Both the position numbers and the translations under genes were made by a program. Under the pieces are notes generated by a model. It ran no database searches and was not told the DNA's origin. It saw only the letters and a program-made list of their open reading frames with translations. From assembly GCA_944322875.1 (NCBI GenBank), contig CALUQI010000004.1, positions 1 through 41,112 of the forward strand: 41,112 nucleotides of DNA. The letters run 5' to 3'. Of the stretch, positions 31,501 through 39,866 are shown piece after piece (position 1 is the stretch's first letter; every line of letters begins with the position of its first letter). This DNA comes from Candidatus Gastranaerophilales bacterium. GTDB lineage: Bacteria > Cyanobacteriota > Vampirovibrionia > Gastranaerophilales > Gastranaerophilaceae.

Positions 31501-32491
31501 AGGTATCCTTTTGTATGCTGAGGTCACAAGAACAGGGTATATCCATACTGTGTTTTTCGAGTTGGCAAGAAAAGCATGCGAACTTTCCGAAAAATTGGAT
31601 AATGCTCCTATAATGGCAGTTTTGTTTTCAAAGCCCGGAGTAATCAATGATTATAAAGAGGGGTTTACTAACAGTGGTATAGATAAAGTCTTTGTTTTTG
31701 AAGATGAAGGATTGGAACAATATTCAACAGACCTATATTCAAATCTAATAACAGATTTGGTAAAAGAGATTGATCCTGAAATAATTCTTATAGGAGCTAC
31801 AAATCAAGGAAGAGATTTAGCACCGAGAATATCTGCCACATTGGGTACGGGGTTAACTGCAGATTGTGTTGAACTTGATATCAATGAAAAAGGCATGTTA
31901 GCAGCTACTCGTCCTACTTTCGGAGGCCAATTGATGGCAACGATACTTTGTAAGACAAGACCTCAAATGGCTACTGTAAGACCAAAGGTGTTTAAACCGG
32001 CAGATGAAATAAATTATAAAAACACGGATTTTATTTACAAGGCTTTAAATTTAGGAAATATAAAAAACCGAGTAAAATTAAAAGAATTTACAAAAGTTTT
32101 AAATGATACACTAAATGAATTGGATTCAGCAGAAATAATTGTTGCCGGAGGCAAAGGATTAAAAAGCTCAGAAGGTTTTAAAATGTTGGAAGAATTAGCA
32201 AAGCTTTTAGGAGGTGCTGTCGGTGCAACAAGAGGTGCTGTGGATTTAGGTTATGCTCCGCACTCAATTCAGATAGGTCAGACGGGCAAAACAGTTACTC
32301 CCAAAGTTTATATTGCTTGCGCAATATCAGGAGCAGTCCAGCATACTGTTGGAATTACAGGTTCAGAATATATTTTCAGCATAAATAATGATCCGAATGC
32401 TCCCATATTTAATGTTTCGGATATGGGTTTGGTAGGCGATGTTTTTGATATAATTCCTAAACTAATAGAAATTCTTAAGGAGGCAAAATGA
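31493..32491 (+). CDS. etfA: electron transfer flavoprotein alpha subunit
   Basis: EtfA carries the mobile electron-transferring FAD. The 332-residue protein has GATNQGRDLAPRISATLGTG, TRPTFGGQLMATI, and the C-terminal FAD-binding stretch VDLGYAPHSIQIGQTGKTV followed by YIACAISGAVQH. It lacks the N-terminal ferredoxin domain found in some bifurcating EtfA proteins. It overlaps etfB by 8 bases and purA by 4 (ATGA). Together with etfB it forms the flavoprotein; the physiological dehydrogenase partner is unknown. Confidence 0.94.
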   Translation: MSRGILLYAEVTRTGYIHTVFFELARKACELSEKLDNAPIMAVLFSKPGVINDYKEGFTNSGIDKVFVFEDEGLEQYSTDLYSNLITDLVKEIDPEIILIGATNQGRDLAPRISATLGTGLTADCVELDINEKGMLAATRPTFGGQLMATILCKTRPQMATVRPKVFKPADEINYKNTDFIYKALNLGNIKNRVKLKEFTKVLNDTLNELDSAEIIVAGGKGLKSSEGFKMLEELAKLLGGAVGATRGAVDLGYAPHSIQIGQTGKTVTPKVYIACAISGAVQHTVGITGSEYIFSINNDPNAPIFNVSDMGLVGDVFDIIPKLIEILKEAK

Positions 32492-33771
32492 ATAATGTGG
32501 TAGTTGGCGCCCAATGGGGAGATGAAGGAAAAGCAAAGATTACTGATATTTTAGCACGTGATGCTGATATGATAATAAGATATCAAGGCGGTTGTAATGC
32601 AGGACATACAGTTGTAGTGGATGATGTAACATATAAATTCCACTTAATTCCCTCAGGAATTTTATATAAGAATAAAATATGCTTAATAGGACCTGGAACA
32701 GTTATATTGCCGGAATATTTCGAGCAGGAATTGAATGAACTTATAAGTCAAGGAGTAGATGTATCAGGTTTAAAAGTAAGTCCATTGGCAACTATAACAA
32801 TGCCGTATCATACAGATGTCGATGGTTATAGTGAAGATAATGCAAGCAAAGGGAAAATTGGTACAACTAAAAAGGGTATAGGACCGACTTATACCGATAA
32901 AGCAGGCAGGATAGGCTTAAAAATACAAGATCTATACAATCTTGAAACATTGAATGAAAAGCTGGACATAATATTACCGTTAAAGAATAAACAGTTGACA
33001 GAAGTCTACGGTCTAAAAGCTTATTCAAAGACTGAATTAATTAAGTTATGTGCAAAATATGCAGATATATTTAAACCATATGTATGGATGGATTGGCAAA
33101 AACATATGGAATTGATAAAAAAAGAAAACAAATCAGTATTGTTTGAAGGTGCTCAAGGTGTAATGTTGGATGTAGACTATGGAACATACCCATTTGTTAC
33201 AAGTTCAAATCCAATAGGCGGCGGGGCTTGTACCGGTTCAGGATTTGGACCTAAAATGATTGATCGAGTTATAGGTGTTGCCAAAGCTTATGTGACAAGA
33301 GTTGGTGAAGGTCCTTTCGTAACAGAATTAGATAATGAAATAGGTAAAAAAATTCAGACTATAGGTCATGAATTTGGTGTTACAACAGGTCGTCCAAGGC
33401 GCTGCGGTTGGTTTGATGCTGTTACTATGCGTTATGCTGTTTTGGTTGGCGGACTAACGTCTGTTGCACTTACAAAAATTGATGTTTTTGATACATTTGA
33501 TGAAATTAAAATTTGCTACGCATATCGTGATAAGCGTAACGGCTTTATCTATGAAAATTATCCGACCGATGTATTTATGCATAAATATCTGGAGCCGGTT
33601 TATGAAGTCCATAAAGGCTGGAATACTGATGTTTCAGGTATAAGAAAATATGAAGATTTACCCGAAAATTGTAAAAAATACTTGTCAAGATTGGAGGAGC
33701 TTATCTCGGCGCCCATATCTATCGTAAGTGTAGGGCCGGAAAGAGAACAAACTATTTTTAAATTTTCTTAA
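32488..33771 (+). CDS. purA: adenylosuccinate synthetase
   Basis: Makes adenylosuccinate from IMP, aspartate and GTP, the first step from IMP to AMP. The 427-residue protein has the GTP-binding start GAQWGDEGKAKITD (catalytic D12), NAGHT with H40, GTTKKGIGPTYTDKAGRIG, LFEGAQGVMLDVDYGTYPFV and the C-terminal GPEREQTI. The second Gly of the usual GDEGKGK is Ala here, a variant I believe other bacterial PurA proteins also have. Overlap with etfA by four bases couples a purine gene to an electron-transfer operon, which is unusual. Confidence 0.96.
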   Translation: MNNVVVGAQWGDEGKAKITDILARDADMIIRYQGGCNAGHTVVVDDVTYKFHLIPSGILYKNKICLIGPGTVILPEYFEQELNELISQGVDVSGLKVSPLATITMPYHTDVDGYSEDNASKGKIGTTKKGIGPTYTDKAGRIGLKIQDLYNLETLNEKLDIILPLKNKQLTEVYGLKAYSKTELIKLCAKYADIFKPYVWMDWQKHMELIKKENKSVLFEGAQGVMLDVDYGTYPFVTSSNPIGGGACTGSGFGPKMIDRVIGVAKAYVTRVGEGPFVTELDNEIGKKIQTIGHEFGVTTGRPRRCGWFDAVTMRYAVLVGGLTSVALTKIDVFDTFDEIKICYAYRDKRNGFIYENYPTDVFMHKYLEPVYEVHKGWNTDVSGIRKYEDLPENCKKYLSRLEELISAPISIVSVGPEREQTIFKFS

Positions 33772-33825
33772 TAAATAAGCAATAAATTTCAGCAAATTGT
33801 TTTTATAAGCATATAGGTAGTATGT

Positions 33826-36633
33826 ATGCTCAAAGTAAATTCTATACATAGTTTAGCAAATAAAAATATAAAGTCTTGCGATAAAACTAATTTTACTTCA
33901 ACTTCTCAGGTGGAGAATAACTCAAATATCTCCCTGGTACCGTCGTATTATAATAATATCAAAGTCCCACAGAAATACATGAACTTGGGAATAATAAATT
34001 TGCCTTTTGATTTTAAAGCCTATTGTTATAAAATGGCAAATGGTCAAAGAGTCGTTATTATTCCAAAAGAGGGTGAAACTGTAGTTAAGACTTACGTAAA
34101 TACAGGATCTATGAATGAGCCTGATAGATTAAGGGGTATAAGTCATTACATAGAGCATAATCTGTTTAATGGTTCTGAAGGTCTTGAGGCCGGAGAATTT
34201 TTTGGCACTGTAAATAAAATGGGGGCTTACACAAATGCATCAACAGGTTTTGCTGAGACTAATTATTTTATAAGTTCAAATTTATTAAATCAAGGTGATT
34301 TAGAAAATAAAATAAAAATACATGCATCAATGTTAGAAAGGCCTCGTTTCGCAGAGGATATGTTGAATAAAGAAAAAGGTATAGTTAATTCAGAGATAAA
34401 TATGATACTGGGTGATCCTGTATTGATTGCCGAAAATGCAACTCTAAAAAAATTATACAATATTAATAGTACTTCAGGTGACTTAATAGCGGGAACAACC
34501 GAAAATATAAATAATATTACTAAACAAGATGTTTTAGATTATTATCAGAATAATTATTATCCTTCAAATATGGTTACTGTCATTTCAGGAGAAGTAAATC
34601 CTGATGAGACTATAAAGCTTGTATCAAAATATTTTTCTAGCCAAAATAAGAATACACATTTGCGGACTTTCGAAGAATTAAAGCCCATTGATAAGACAGC
34701 ACGTCAAGATATAATTTCTGATAAAACAACCGCAACAATTATATCTATGGGTTTTAGTGGACCTTCTAATAATGATGTTAAATCTCAAATATATTTAAGT
34801 GCATTAAGAAAGCTTTTGACAAGGAACAAGACAGGTCGTTTGGATAAAGGTTTAAAAGATTTAAATACATATTCGTATATGCATTTGGAAAAAATAGGTT
34901 CTAAAACAAGTGATCCGCAAGCGGTTTTTTTCAACATTGAAACAACTGAGCAAAATTCAGAAAAAGTTCTTAAAAGGATATTTGAAGGAATAAATTCTGT
35001 GATATCAAATCCACCGACGGATGAGGAAATCCAAATTATTAAAAAGGCATTGCTGAATGAATATTCAGAAGTTTTTGAAACGTCTCACGGTATTAACAAT
35101 TTTGTCGGGACAAATATTATGGAAGGTAATTTTGATTACCTGACAGATTATGAAAATATTATCAAGGCAATGAATAAAAATGATCTTGTTGATGCTGCTA
35201 AGAAGTTTTTAGATTTAAATAAGGCTGTTGTTACCGTAATGCACCCAAAAACTTCTGATGCAGAATCAATAAACCGACATTACAATGATGCGATTGCGTT
35301 CAAAGGAAATTGCGATAAATATGCCATAAATCCTCAAAATGTTAAAAGGTATAAAATGAATAACAATTTTGATATTTTGATAAATGATATTAAAACGGAT
35401 AAATCCGTTTTTGTCCTGAATTATGACACAGAACTGCCAATTGAAACGGAACCTGCGACTATGGCAGTATTGAATGAAATATTGAAAGAAGGTTCAATAT
35501 TCAGGGATGATATTGAATACAACAACGACTTAAATAAACACGGAATAGATATGAATATTACCGGTGATAATTATTCTCTACGGGCAGTATCAGAATTTTC
35601 TGCAGAGGATATGCAGAAAGCTTTAGCTTGTGCAAAAGAAGTTTTATTGAATCCGAGATTTGAACAAAAGACTTTAGATTTTACCAAAAAAAATATAAAA
35701 ACAATCTTATCTACATTAGATAAAAATGTTAATGAAAAATTATTTAAAGAACTTTTCCCAAATATGCCGATGGGTTACACAAAGGATGATATTTTAAACA
35801 GCATAGACGGAGTAACTTTAAATGATGTTAAAAAATTGTATTTAGACATATTAAGCAATTCACAAGGTCGTATAACTATTTCGGCTCCGTTTAGAAAGAA
35901 TCCATTGTTGCAGGATGTCTTATTTAAAGAAATTGGTGAATTGCCAAAAGTTGCCCCTTCAAAGGCGTATTTACGGGATTTTTTCAAAAGTCCTGTGCTT
36001 AAGACTAAGGTTCTAACCGATACCAACGATAAAAATCAGGCGGAGATTGTTGAAGCATTTAAGTTTAAAATAAATGGGAATTTAAAAGATACTGCAGCAA
36101 TATTGTTATTAAACATGATTTTAGGCGGTAATTCATCGTCAAGGTTATTTAGCGATTTGCGCGAAAAACAGCAGTTGGCATACCGTGTTAACAGTATTGT
36201 AAATTTTTGGGATAATGCCGGTATTATGAAATTAAGCATAGGAACAACTACTGATAATAATGTTAGCGGAGAAAAAAGTTTTGAAAATGTGCAAAAGGCT
36301 ATAAACGGATTTAATGAGAATATAAGAAGAATTATGACAGAAAAAGTTTCACAAACAGAATTGGAAACAGCTAAGCTAAACCTTAAAAATAGGATTTTAA
36401 GTTCTGTTGAAACGACATACGATAAAAATTCTTCAATATCATCTTCAGCAAGAAGTTTGAACGGACCATTAGCGGATAATGAAATGATTAAGTTGATAGA
36501 TGAAATTACTGCAGATGATATATACAACACGGCTAATTATATTTTCAGAGGTAAGCCGACTTATTCAATTCTTGCCACTGAAAATACCATAGATGCAAAT
36601 AAAGAATTTTTAAAGTCATTATCTGAGGATTAG
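33826..36633 (+). CDS. M16-family zinc metallopeptidase
   Basis: A 935-residue single-chain inverzincin with two M16 halves. The active half has the HxxEH motif (H107, E110, H111 in GISHYIEHNLF) and the third ligand E190 in GIVNSEINM. The second half (about 510-935) has NMILGGNSSSRLFSDLREKQ followed by QLAYRV, the non-catalytic partner motif. Residues 1-50 contain no signal peptide but an Asn/Ser-rich lead with KTNFTSTSQ. The protein probably degrades peptides and may be cytoplasmic or exported by another route. The start has only a weak AGG upstream; TATGTATG offers an out-of-frame ATG. Its 3' end overlaps the convergent DUF378 gene by four bases. Confidence 0.88.
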   Translation: MLKVNSIHSLANKNIKSCDKTNFTSTSQVENNSNISLVPSYYNNIKVPQKYMNLGIINLPFDFKAYCYKMANGQRVVIIPKEGETVVKTYVNTGSMNEPDRLRGISHYIEHNLFNGSEGLEAGEFFGTVNKMGAYTNASTGFAETNYFISSNLLNQGDLENKIKIHASMLERPRFAEDMLNKEKGIVNSEINMILGDPVLIAENATLKKLYNINSTSGDLIAGTTENINNITKQDVLDYYQNNYYPSNMVTVISGEVNPDETIKLVSKYFSSQNKNTHLRTFEELKPIDKTARQDIISDKTTATIISMGFSGPSNNDVKSQIYLSALRKLLTRNKTGRLDKGLKDLNTYSYMHLEKIGSKTSDPQAVFFNIETTEQNSEKVLKRIFEGINSVISNPPTDEEIQIIKKALLNEYSEVFETSHGINNFVGTNIMEGNFDYLTDYENIIKAMNKNDLVDAAKKFLDLNKAVVTVMHPKTSDAESINRHYNDAIAFKGNCDKYAINPQNVKRYKMNNNFDILINDIKTDKSVFVLNYDTELPIETEPATMAVLNEILKEGSIFRDDIEYNNDLNKHGIDMNITGDNYSLRAVSEFSAEDMQKALACAKEVLLNPRFEQKTLDFTKKNIKTILSTLDKNVNEKLFKELFPNMPMGYTKDDILNSIDGVTLNDVKKLYLDILSNSQGRITISAPFRKNPLLQDVLFKEIGELPKVAPSKAYLRDFFKSPVLKTKVLTDTNDKNQAEIVEAFKFKINGNLKDTAAILLLNMILGGNSSSRLFSDLREKQQLAYRVNSIVNFWDNAGIMKLSIGTTTDNNVSGEKSFENVQKAINGFNENIRRIMTEKVSQTELETAKLNLKNRILSSVETTYDKNSSISSSARSLNGPLADNEMIKLIDEITADDIYNTANYIFRGKPTYSILATENTIDANKEFLKSLSED

Positions 36634-36827
36634 TCATTGAGATTGTTATAAGACATAAAAAGATATATTATAGCTGAAATACCAACTAAAGAATATACAA
36701 TTCTAGCCATAATAGACATATCACCAAATATAGCTGCAACCAGATCAAAGTTGAAAAGTCCTACAAGTCCCCAGTTTAAAGCTCCTACTATTACCAAAAT
36801 GTAAGCAATTAATTTAATCATATACAT
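36630..36827 (-). CDS. DUF378 family small membrane protein
   Basis: A 65-residue protein with two transmembrane segments and the family signature VGALNWGLVGLFNFDLVAAI. DUF378 (YuzA-like) proteins are widespread and of unknown function. The start follows a perfect AAGGAGG six bases upstream. It converges on the M16 peptidase gene, overlapping its stop by four bases, and lies upstream of nothing else on this strand within 3 kb. Confidence 0.88.
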   Translation of the reverse strand: MYMIKLIAYILVIVGALNWGLVGLFNFDLVAAIFGDMSIMARIVYSLVGISAIIYLFMSYNNLND

Positions 36828-36894
36828 AAAAGACCTCCTTTTTCAGGAACAGTTTAACAAAAATAATTGCGAATTAAATTATCCAAAAGTATAC

Positions 36895-36927
36895 AAAAAA
36901 GAGTCACATAATTTATGTGACTCTTTT
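36895..36927 (-). terminator. intrinsic terminator of gap (bidirectional)
   Basis: A perfect 10-bp stem GAGTCACATA/TATGTGACTC with a 3-base loop (36901-36923), flanked by A6 and T4, stands 17 bases after the gap stop. It has a T6 tract on the minus strand and a shorter one on the plus strand. Confidence 0.93.
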
Positions 36928-36944
36928 GAAATTTTCTGTTAAAA

Positions 36945-37949
36945 TTACAATTTTTCAGCAACCATCAAAGTAGTTTCAGCCAATCTTGTAGAATAACCCA
37001 TTTCGTTATCGTACCAAGAAATAATTTTAACTTGATTTCCACCCATAACACGAGTTAACAAAGCGTCAACTGTAGATGATTGAGAAGTTCCGATGTAATC
37101 AGATGATACTAACGGTTCTTCTGTGTAGCAAAGAACATGTCCGTCAGCACCTTCTTTTAATGCTGCATTAACTTCTTCAACAGTAACGTCTTTTGCAAGT
37201 TCAAATACAACGTCAACTAAAGATACGTCAGGAGTTGGAACTCTCATTGCAAAACCATCTAATTTACCTTTCAATTGAGGTAAAACAAGAGCAACTGCTT
37301 TTGCAGCACCTGTTTTGGTAGGAACGATATTAAGTGCACCTGCTCTTGCACGACGAGGATCTTTATGACCTGCATCAAGAATTCTTTGGTCGCCTGTATA
37401 TGAGTGAACTGTTGTCATAAGACCTTTAACAATTCCGAATTTTTCATCTATAACTTTAGCAACAGGAGCCAAGCAGTTTGTTGTGCAAGAAGCCATAGAA
37501 ATTACGTTATGTTTTGCAGGGTCGTACATATTATCATTTACGCCTAAAACAATTGTAATATCTTCGTTTGTAGCAGGAGCAGAAATAATAACTTTTTTTG
37601 CACCTGCAGTGATATGAGCTTTTGCTTTTTCTGCATCAGTAAAGAAACCTGTTGATTCAACAACAACTTCAACGCCTAAATCTTTCCAAGGCAATTGAGC
37701 AGGGTCTTTTTCTGCAAAGAATTTAATTTTCTTTCCGTTTACAATAATACCTTCTTCGTAAGCTTCAACTGTTCCGTCAAATTTACCCATTACAGAGTCA
37801 TGTTTGAAAAGCAGTGCAGCTTCAGCAGGTTTTAAACCTGGATCATTAACAGCAACGTAATCAATTTTATTGTAAATACCTTCTCTGATCGCTGCTCTCA
37901 ATGTGTTACGTCCGATTCTTCCGAATCCGTTAATTGCTACTTTTACCAT
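36945..37949 (-). CDS. gap: glyceraldehyde-3-phosphate dehydrogenase, type I
   Basis: Oxidises and phosphorylates glyceraldehyde-3-phosphate in glycolysis. The 334-residue protein has the Rossmann motif NGFGRIGRN, the catalytic C155 in SMASCTTNCLAP and H182 in TTVHSYTGDQ, plus SWYDNEMGYS. Asp36 (in VAVNDPG) at the end of the second beta strand indicates NAD rather than NADP specificity. AAGGAG precedes the ATG. It is a single-gene unit with its own strong promoter and terminator, consistent with high expression. Confidence 0.98.
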   Translation of the reverse strand: MVKVAINGFGRIGRNTLRAAIREGIYNKIDYVAVNDPGLKPAEAALLFKHDSVMGKFDGTVEAYEEGIIVNGKKIKFFAEKDPAQLPWKDLGVEVVVESTGFFTDAEKAKAHITAGAKKVIISAPATNEDITIVLGVNDNMYDPAKHNVISMASCTTNCLAPVAKVIDEKFGIVKGLMTTVHSYTGDQRILDAGHKDPRRARAGALNIVPTKTGAAKAVALVLPQLKGKLDGFAMRVPTPDVSLVDVVFELAKDVTVEEVNAALKEGADGHVLCYTEEPLVSSDYIGTSQSSTVDALLTRVMGGNQVKIISWYDNEMGYSTRLAETTLMVAEKL

Positions 37950-37984
37950 AAGTTTTCACTCCTTCTTATTTTTTTAACATGTAA

Positions 37985-38013
37985 TTTATAGCACTAACAC
38001 AAAAACTAATCAA
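37985..38013 (-). promoter_or_regulatory. promoter of gap
   Basis: Minus strand: TTGATT (38008-38013), 17 bases, TATAAA (37985-37990) preceded by TGC, so also an extended -10. The start would be near 37978, giving a leader of about 29 bases. Confidence 0.82.
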
Positions 38014-38100
38014 TAGTTTTAATACTGCACATTATTAAAAAAATGTTAATTATGGCAAAAAAAATCTTGTTAGGATATTATACTTATTAAGGAGAATTTT

Positions 38101-38418
38101 ATGAAGGTTTACGGTATAAATACTAATACTCATTTCGGAGACAATAGCAGGCAAAAATTTACTGATAAATTTATATCATACACTAGGAATGCAGCGGATA
38201 TGAATGATACTGTTGTAGTTCCAAGAACGATTTTCAAAGGATATTTGGGTTTTATGCTCGGCACAACATTAACAGCGTTGGGCGGGATTGCGAAAGCTAA
38301 AAAAGCAATCAGTTACCCTTTAAATATTGCAGGTATTATTAGTTGCTTATACGGGACTTGGGCATTTGTAAGACCGTTTGTGCTAAAAGATGCTCCAGGG
38401 GTTGCAAATAAGAAATAA
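38101..38418 (+). CDS. small hypothetical membrane protein with N-terminal HFG motif
   Basis: A 105-residue protein, not recognised. It starts MKVYGINTNTHFGDNSRQKF, similar in style to the start of the protein at 12601, then has two hydrophobic segments (about 46-64, GYLGFMLGTTLTALGGIAKA, and 72-92, YPLNIAGIISCLYGTWAFV). AAGGAG precedes the ATG at good spacing. It converges on radA, whose stop is the next base. Divergent from gap. Function unknown. Confidence 0.65.
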   Translation: MKVYGINTNTHFGDNSRQKFTDKFISYTRNAADMNDTVVVPRTIFKGYLGFMLGTTLTALGGIAKAKKAISYPLNIAGIISCLYGTWAFVRPFVLKDAPGVANKK

Positions 38419-39795
38419 TTATTTTCCAACCGGATATATGCAGGCAGATATAGCATCAATAAGACGTTTCACTTTAATAATTTCAATTTTGTCATTAGTA
38501 ACCTTGTTTGAATAAGGTACTATAGCTTTTTTGAATCCGGAAAGAACAGCTTCGTTAATTCTTTTGTCAATATTTTGAACAGGATGAACTTCTCCAGATA
38601 ATCCAATTTCTCCGATAATAACAGTTTGGCTGTCAACAACAACATCTCTTGCACATGTTGCTACAGCAAGGGCTATTCCTAAATCAGCACCCGGATCATC
38701 AACTTCAATCCCTCCGGTTATATTAACGTACACATCTTGTTTTGAAAGATTAAGGCCTACACGTTTTTCAAGTACTGCAAGAATTTGCAGCAGTCTGCTT
38801 GTATCCACACCATTTGTTACCCTGCGAGGTGTCGGATAAGGTGTTGTACCTACAAGTGCTTGGATTTCCACAAGCAGTGGTCTTGTCCCTTCATTTGTAA
38901 CTACGATTGCACTTCCCGGTATTGACTCTTGGGAACGTTCATTTAAAAACAGTTCGTTAGGATTTGTGACACAAGTCAGTCCATCCGAATTCATTTCGAA
39001 GATGCCTACTTCAGAAGTATTTCCGAAACGATTTTTCATTGAACGTAAAATTCTGTAAGATTTATATTTGTCGCCTTCAAAATATATAACTGTGTCAACC
39101 ATATGCTCAAGAACTTTAGGTCCGGCAATTGATCCATCTTTGGTGACATGACCAATTATTATAACAGTAATATTTTTATTTTTAGCTATTTGCATAAGTA
39201 TATTGCAACATTCTCTAATTTGGGAAACACTTCCGGCAGAACTTGTTATTGTGCCTGAATATATTGCCTGAATACTATCTACTACAACAACATCCGGATT
39301 TATGTTGTCAATTTCAGTGCGAATATTTTCCATATTAATTTGTGGATATATATATAATTTATCCGAGTTTATGTTAAGTCTTTCGGCTCTCAACTTAATT
39401 TGACTGGCACTTTCTTCTGCAGAAATATACAGGACTTTTTTATTGTTTTTACAAAGTTCTCCGCCTGTTTGTAAAAGTATGGTGGATTTTCCTATTCCGG
39501 GATCACCTGCTATTAATACAAGCGAACCCTGAACAAGGCCTCCACCTAATATTCTGTCAAACTCCGAGATGTTTGTACTTATTCTGACTTCCTTACCTAT
39601 GGCTATATCATTTAAAAGAGATGGTTTTGATTCGTTAAGAATCCCTTGAAGAGTTAACAGCATCTGAGGTTTGGTTAGTGCTTGCATTTCTTCCGTAAAG
39701 CTTCCCCAAGTGCCGCATTCAGGACATTTGCCCAAGTATCCTGCTGTTTCATAACCACAATTTTGACATATCCATTTGGTTTTTATTTTTGCCAT
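38419..39795 (-). CDS. radA: DNA repair protein RadA
   Basis: RadA is a RecA-like hexameric helicase that helps branch migration in recombination and transformation. The 458-residue protein has the four-Cys zinc finger (C10, C13, C24, C27), Walker A GDPGIGKST (97-105), the KNRFG motif (254-258) diagnostic of RadA, and the C-terminal Lon-protease-like domain (TGGIEVDDPGADLGIALAVA). Length is normal. There is no SD; a TATAAT lies exactly six bases before the ATG, so the mRNA is probably leaderless. An intrinsic terminator separates it from the gene upstream. Confidence 0.97.
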   Translation of the reverse strand: MAKIKTKWICQNCGYETAGYLGKCPECGTWGSFTEEMQALTKPQMLLTLQGILNESKPSLLNDIAIGKEVRISTNISEFDRILGGGLVQGSLVLIAGDPGIGKSTILLQTGGELCKNNKKVLYISAEESASQIKLRAERLNINSDKLYIYPQINMENIRTEIDNINPDVVVVDSIQAIYSGTITSSAGSVSQIRECCNILMQIAKNKNITVIIIGHVTKDGSIAGPKVLEHMVDTVIYFEGDKYKSYRILRSMKNRFGNTSEVGIFEMNSDGLTCVTNPNELFLNERSQESIPGSAIVVTNEGTRPLLVEIQALVGTTPYPTPRRVTNGVDTSRLLQILAVLEKRVGLNLSKQDVYVNITGGIEVDDPGADLGIALAVATCARDVVVDSQTVIIGEIGLSGEVHPVQNIDKRINEAVLSGFKKAIVPYSNKVTNDKIEIIKVKRLIDAISACIYPVGK

Positions 39796-39801
39796 ATATG
39801 T

Positions 39802-39807
39802 ATTATA
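39802..39807 (-). promoter_or_regulatory. -10 element of radA, leaderless start
   Basis: A perfect TATAAT on the minus strand, then ACATAT, then the radA ATG at 39795; +1 falls on the A of the start codon. Same geometry as at comM and the GT9 gene. No -35 consensus is visible. Confidence 0.65.
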
Positions 39808-39821
39808 GTATAAATATTTTT

Positions 39822-39850
39822 AAAAAATGCCCTTATAGAAAATTAGGGCA
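39822..39850 (-). terminator. terminator after the serpin-like gene
   Basis: A 6-bp stem TGCCCT/AGGGCA (39828-39833 with 39845-39850) with an 11-base loop is followed on the minus strand by six Ts (39822-39827). It stands 16 bases after the stop at 39867. Confidence 0.75.
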
Positions 39851-39866
39851 CTTTTGTTAAAGTTTT

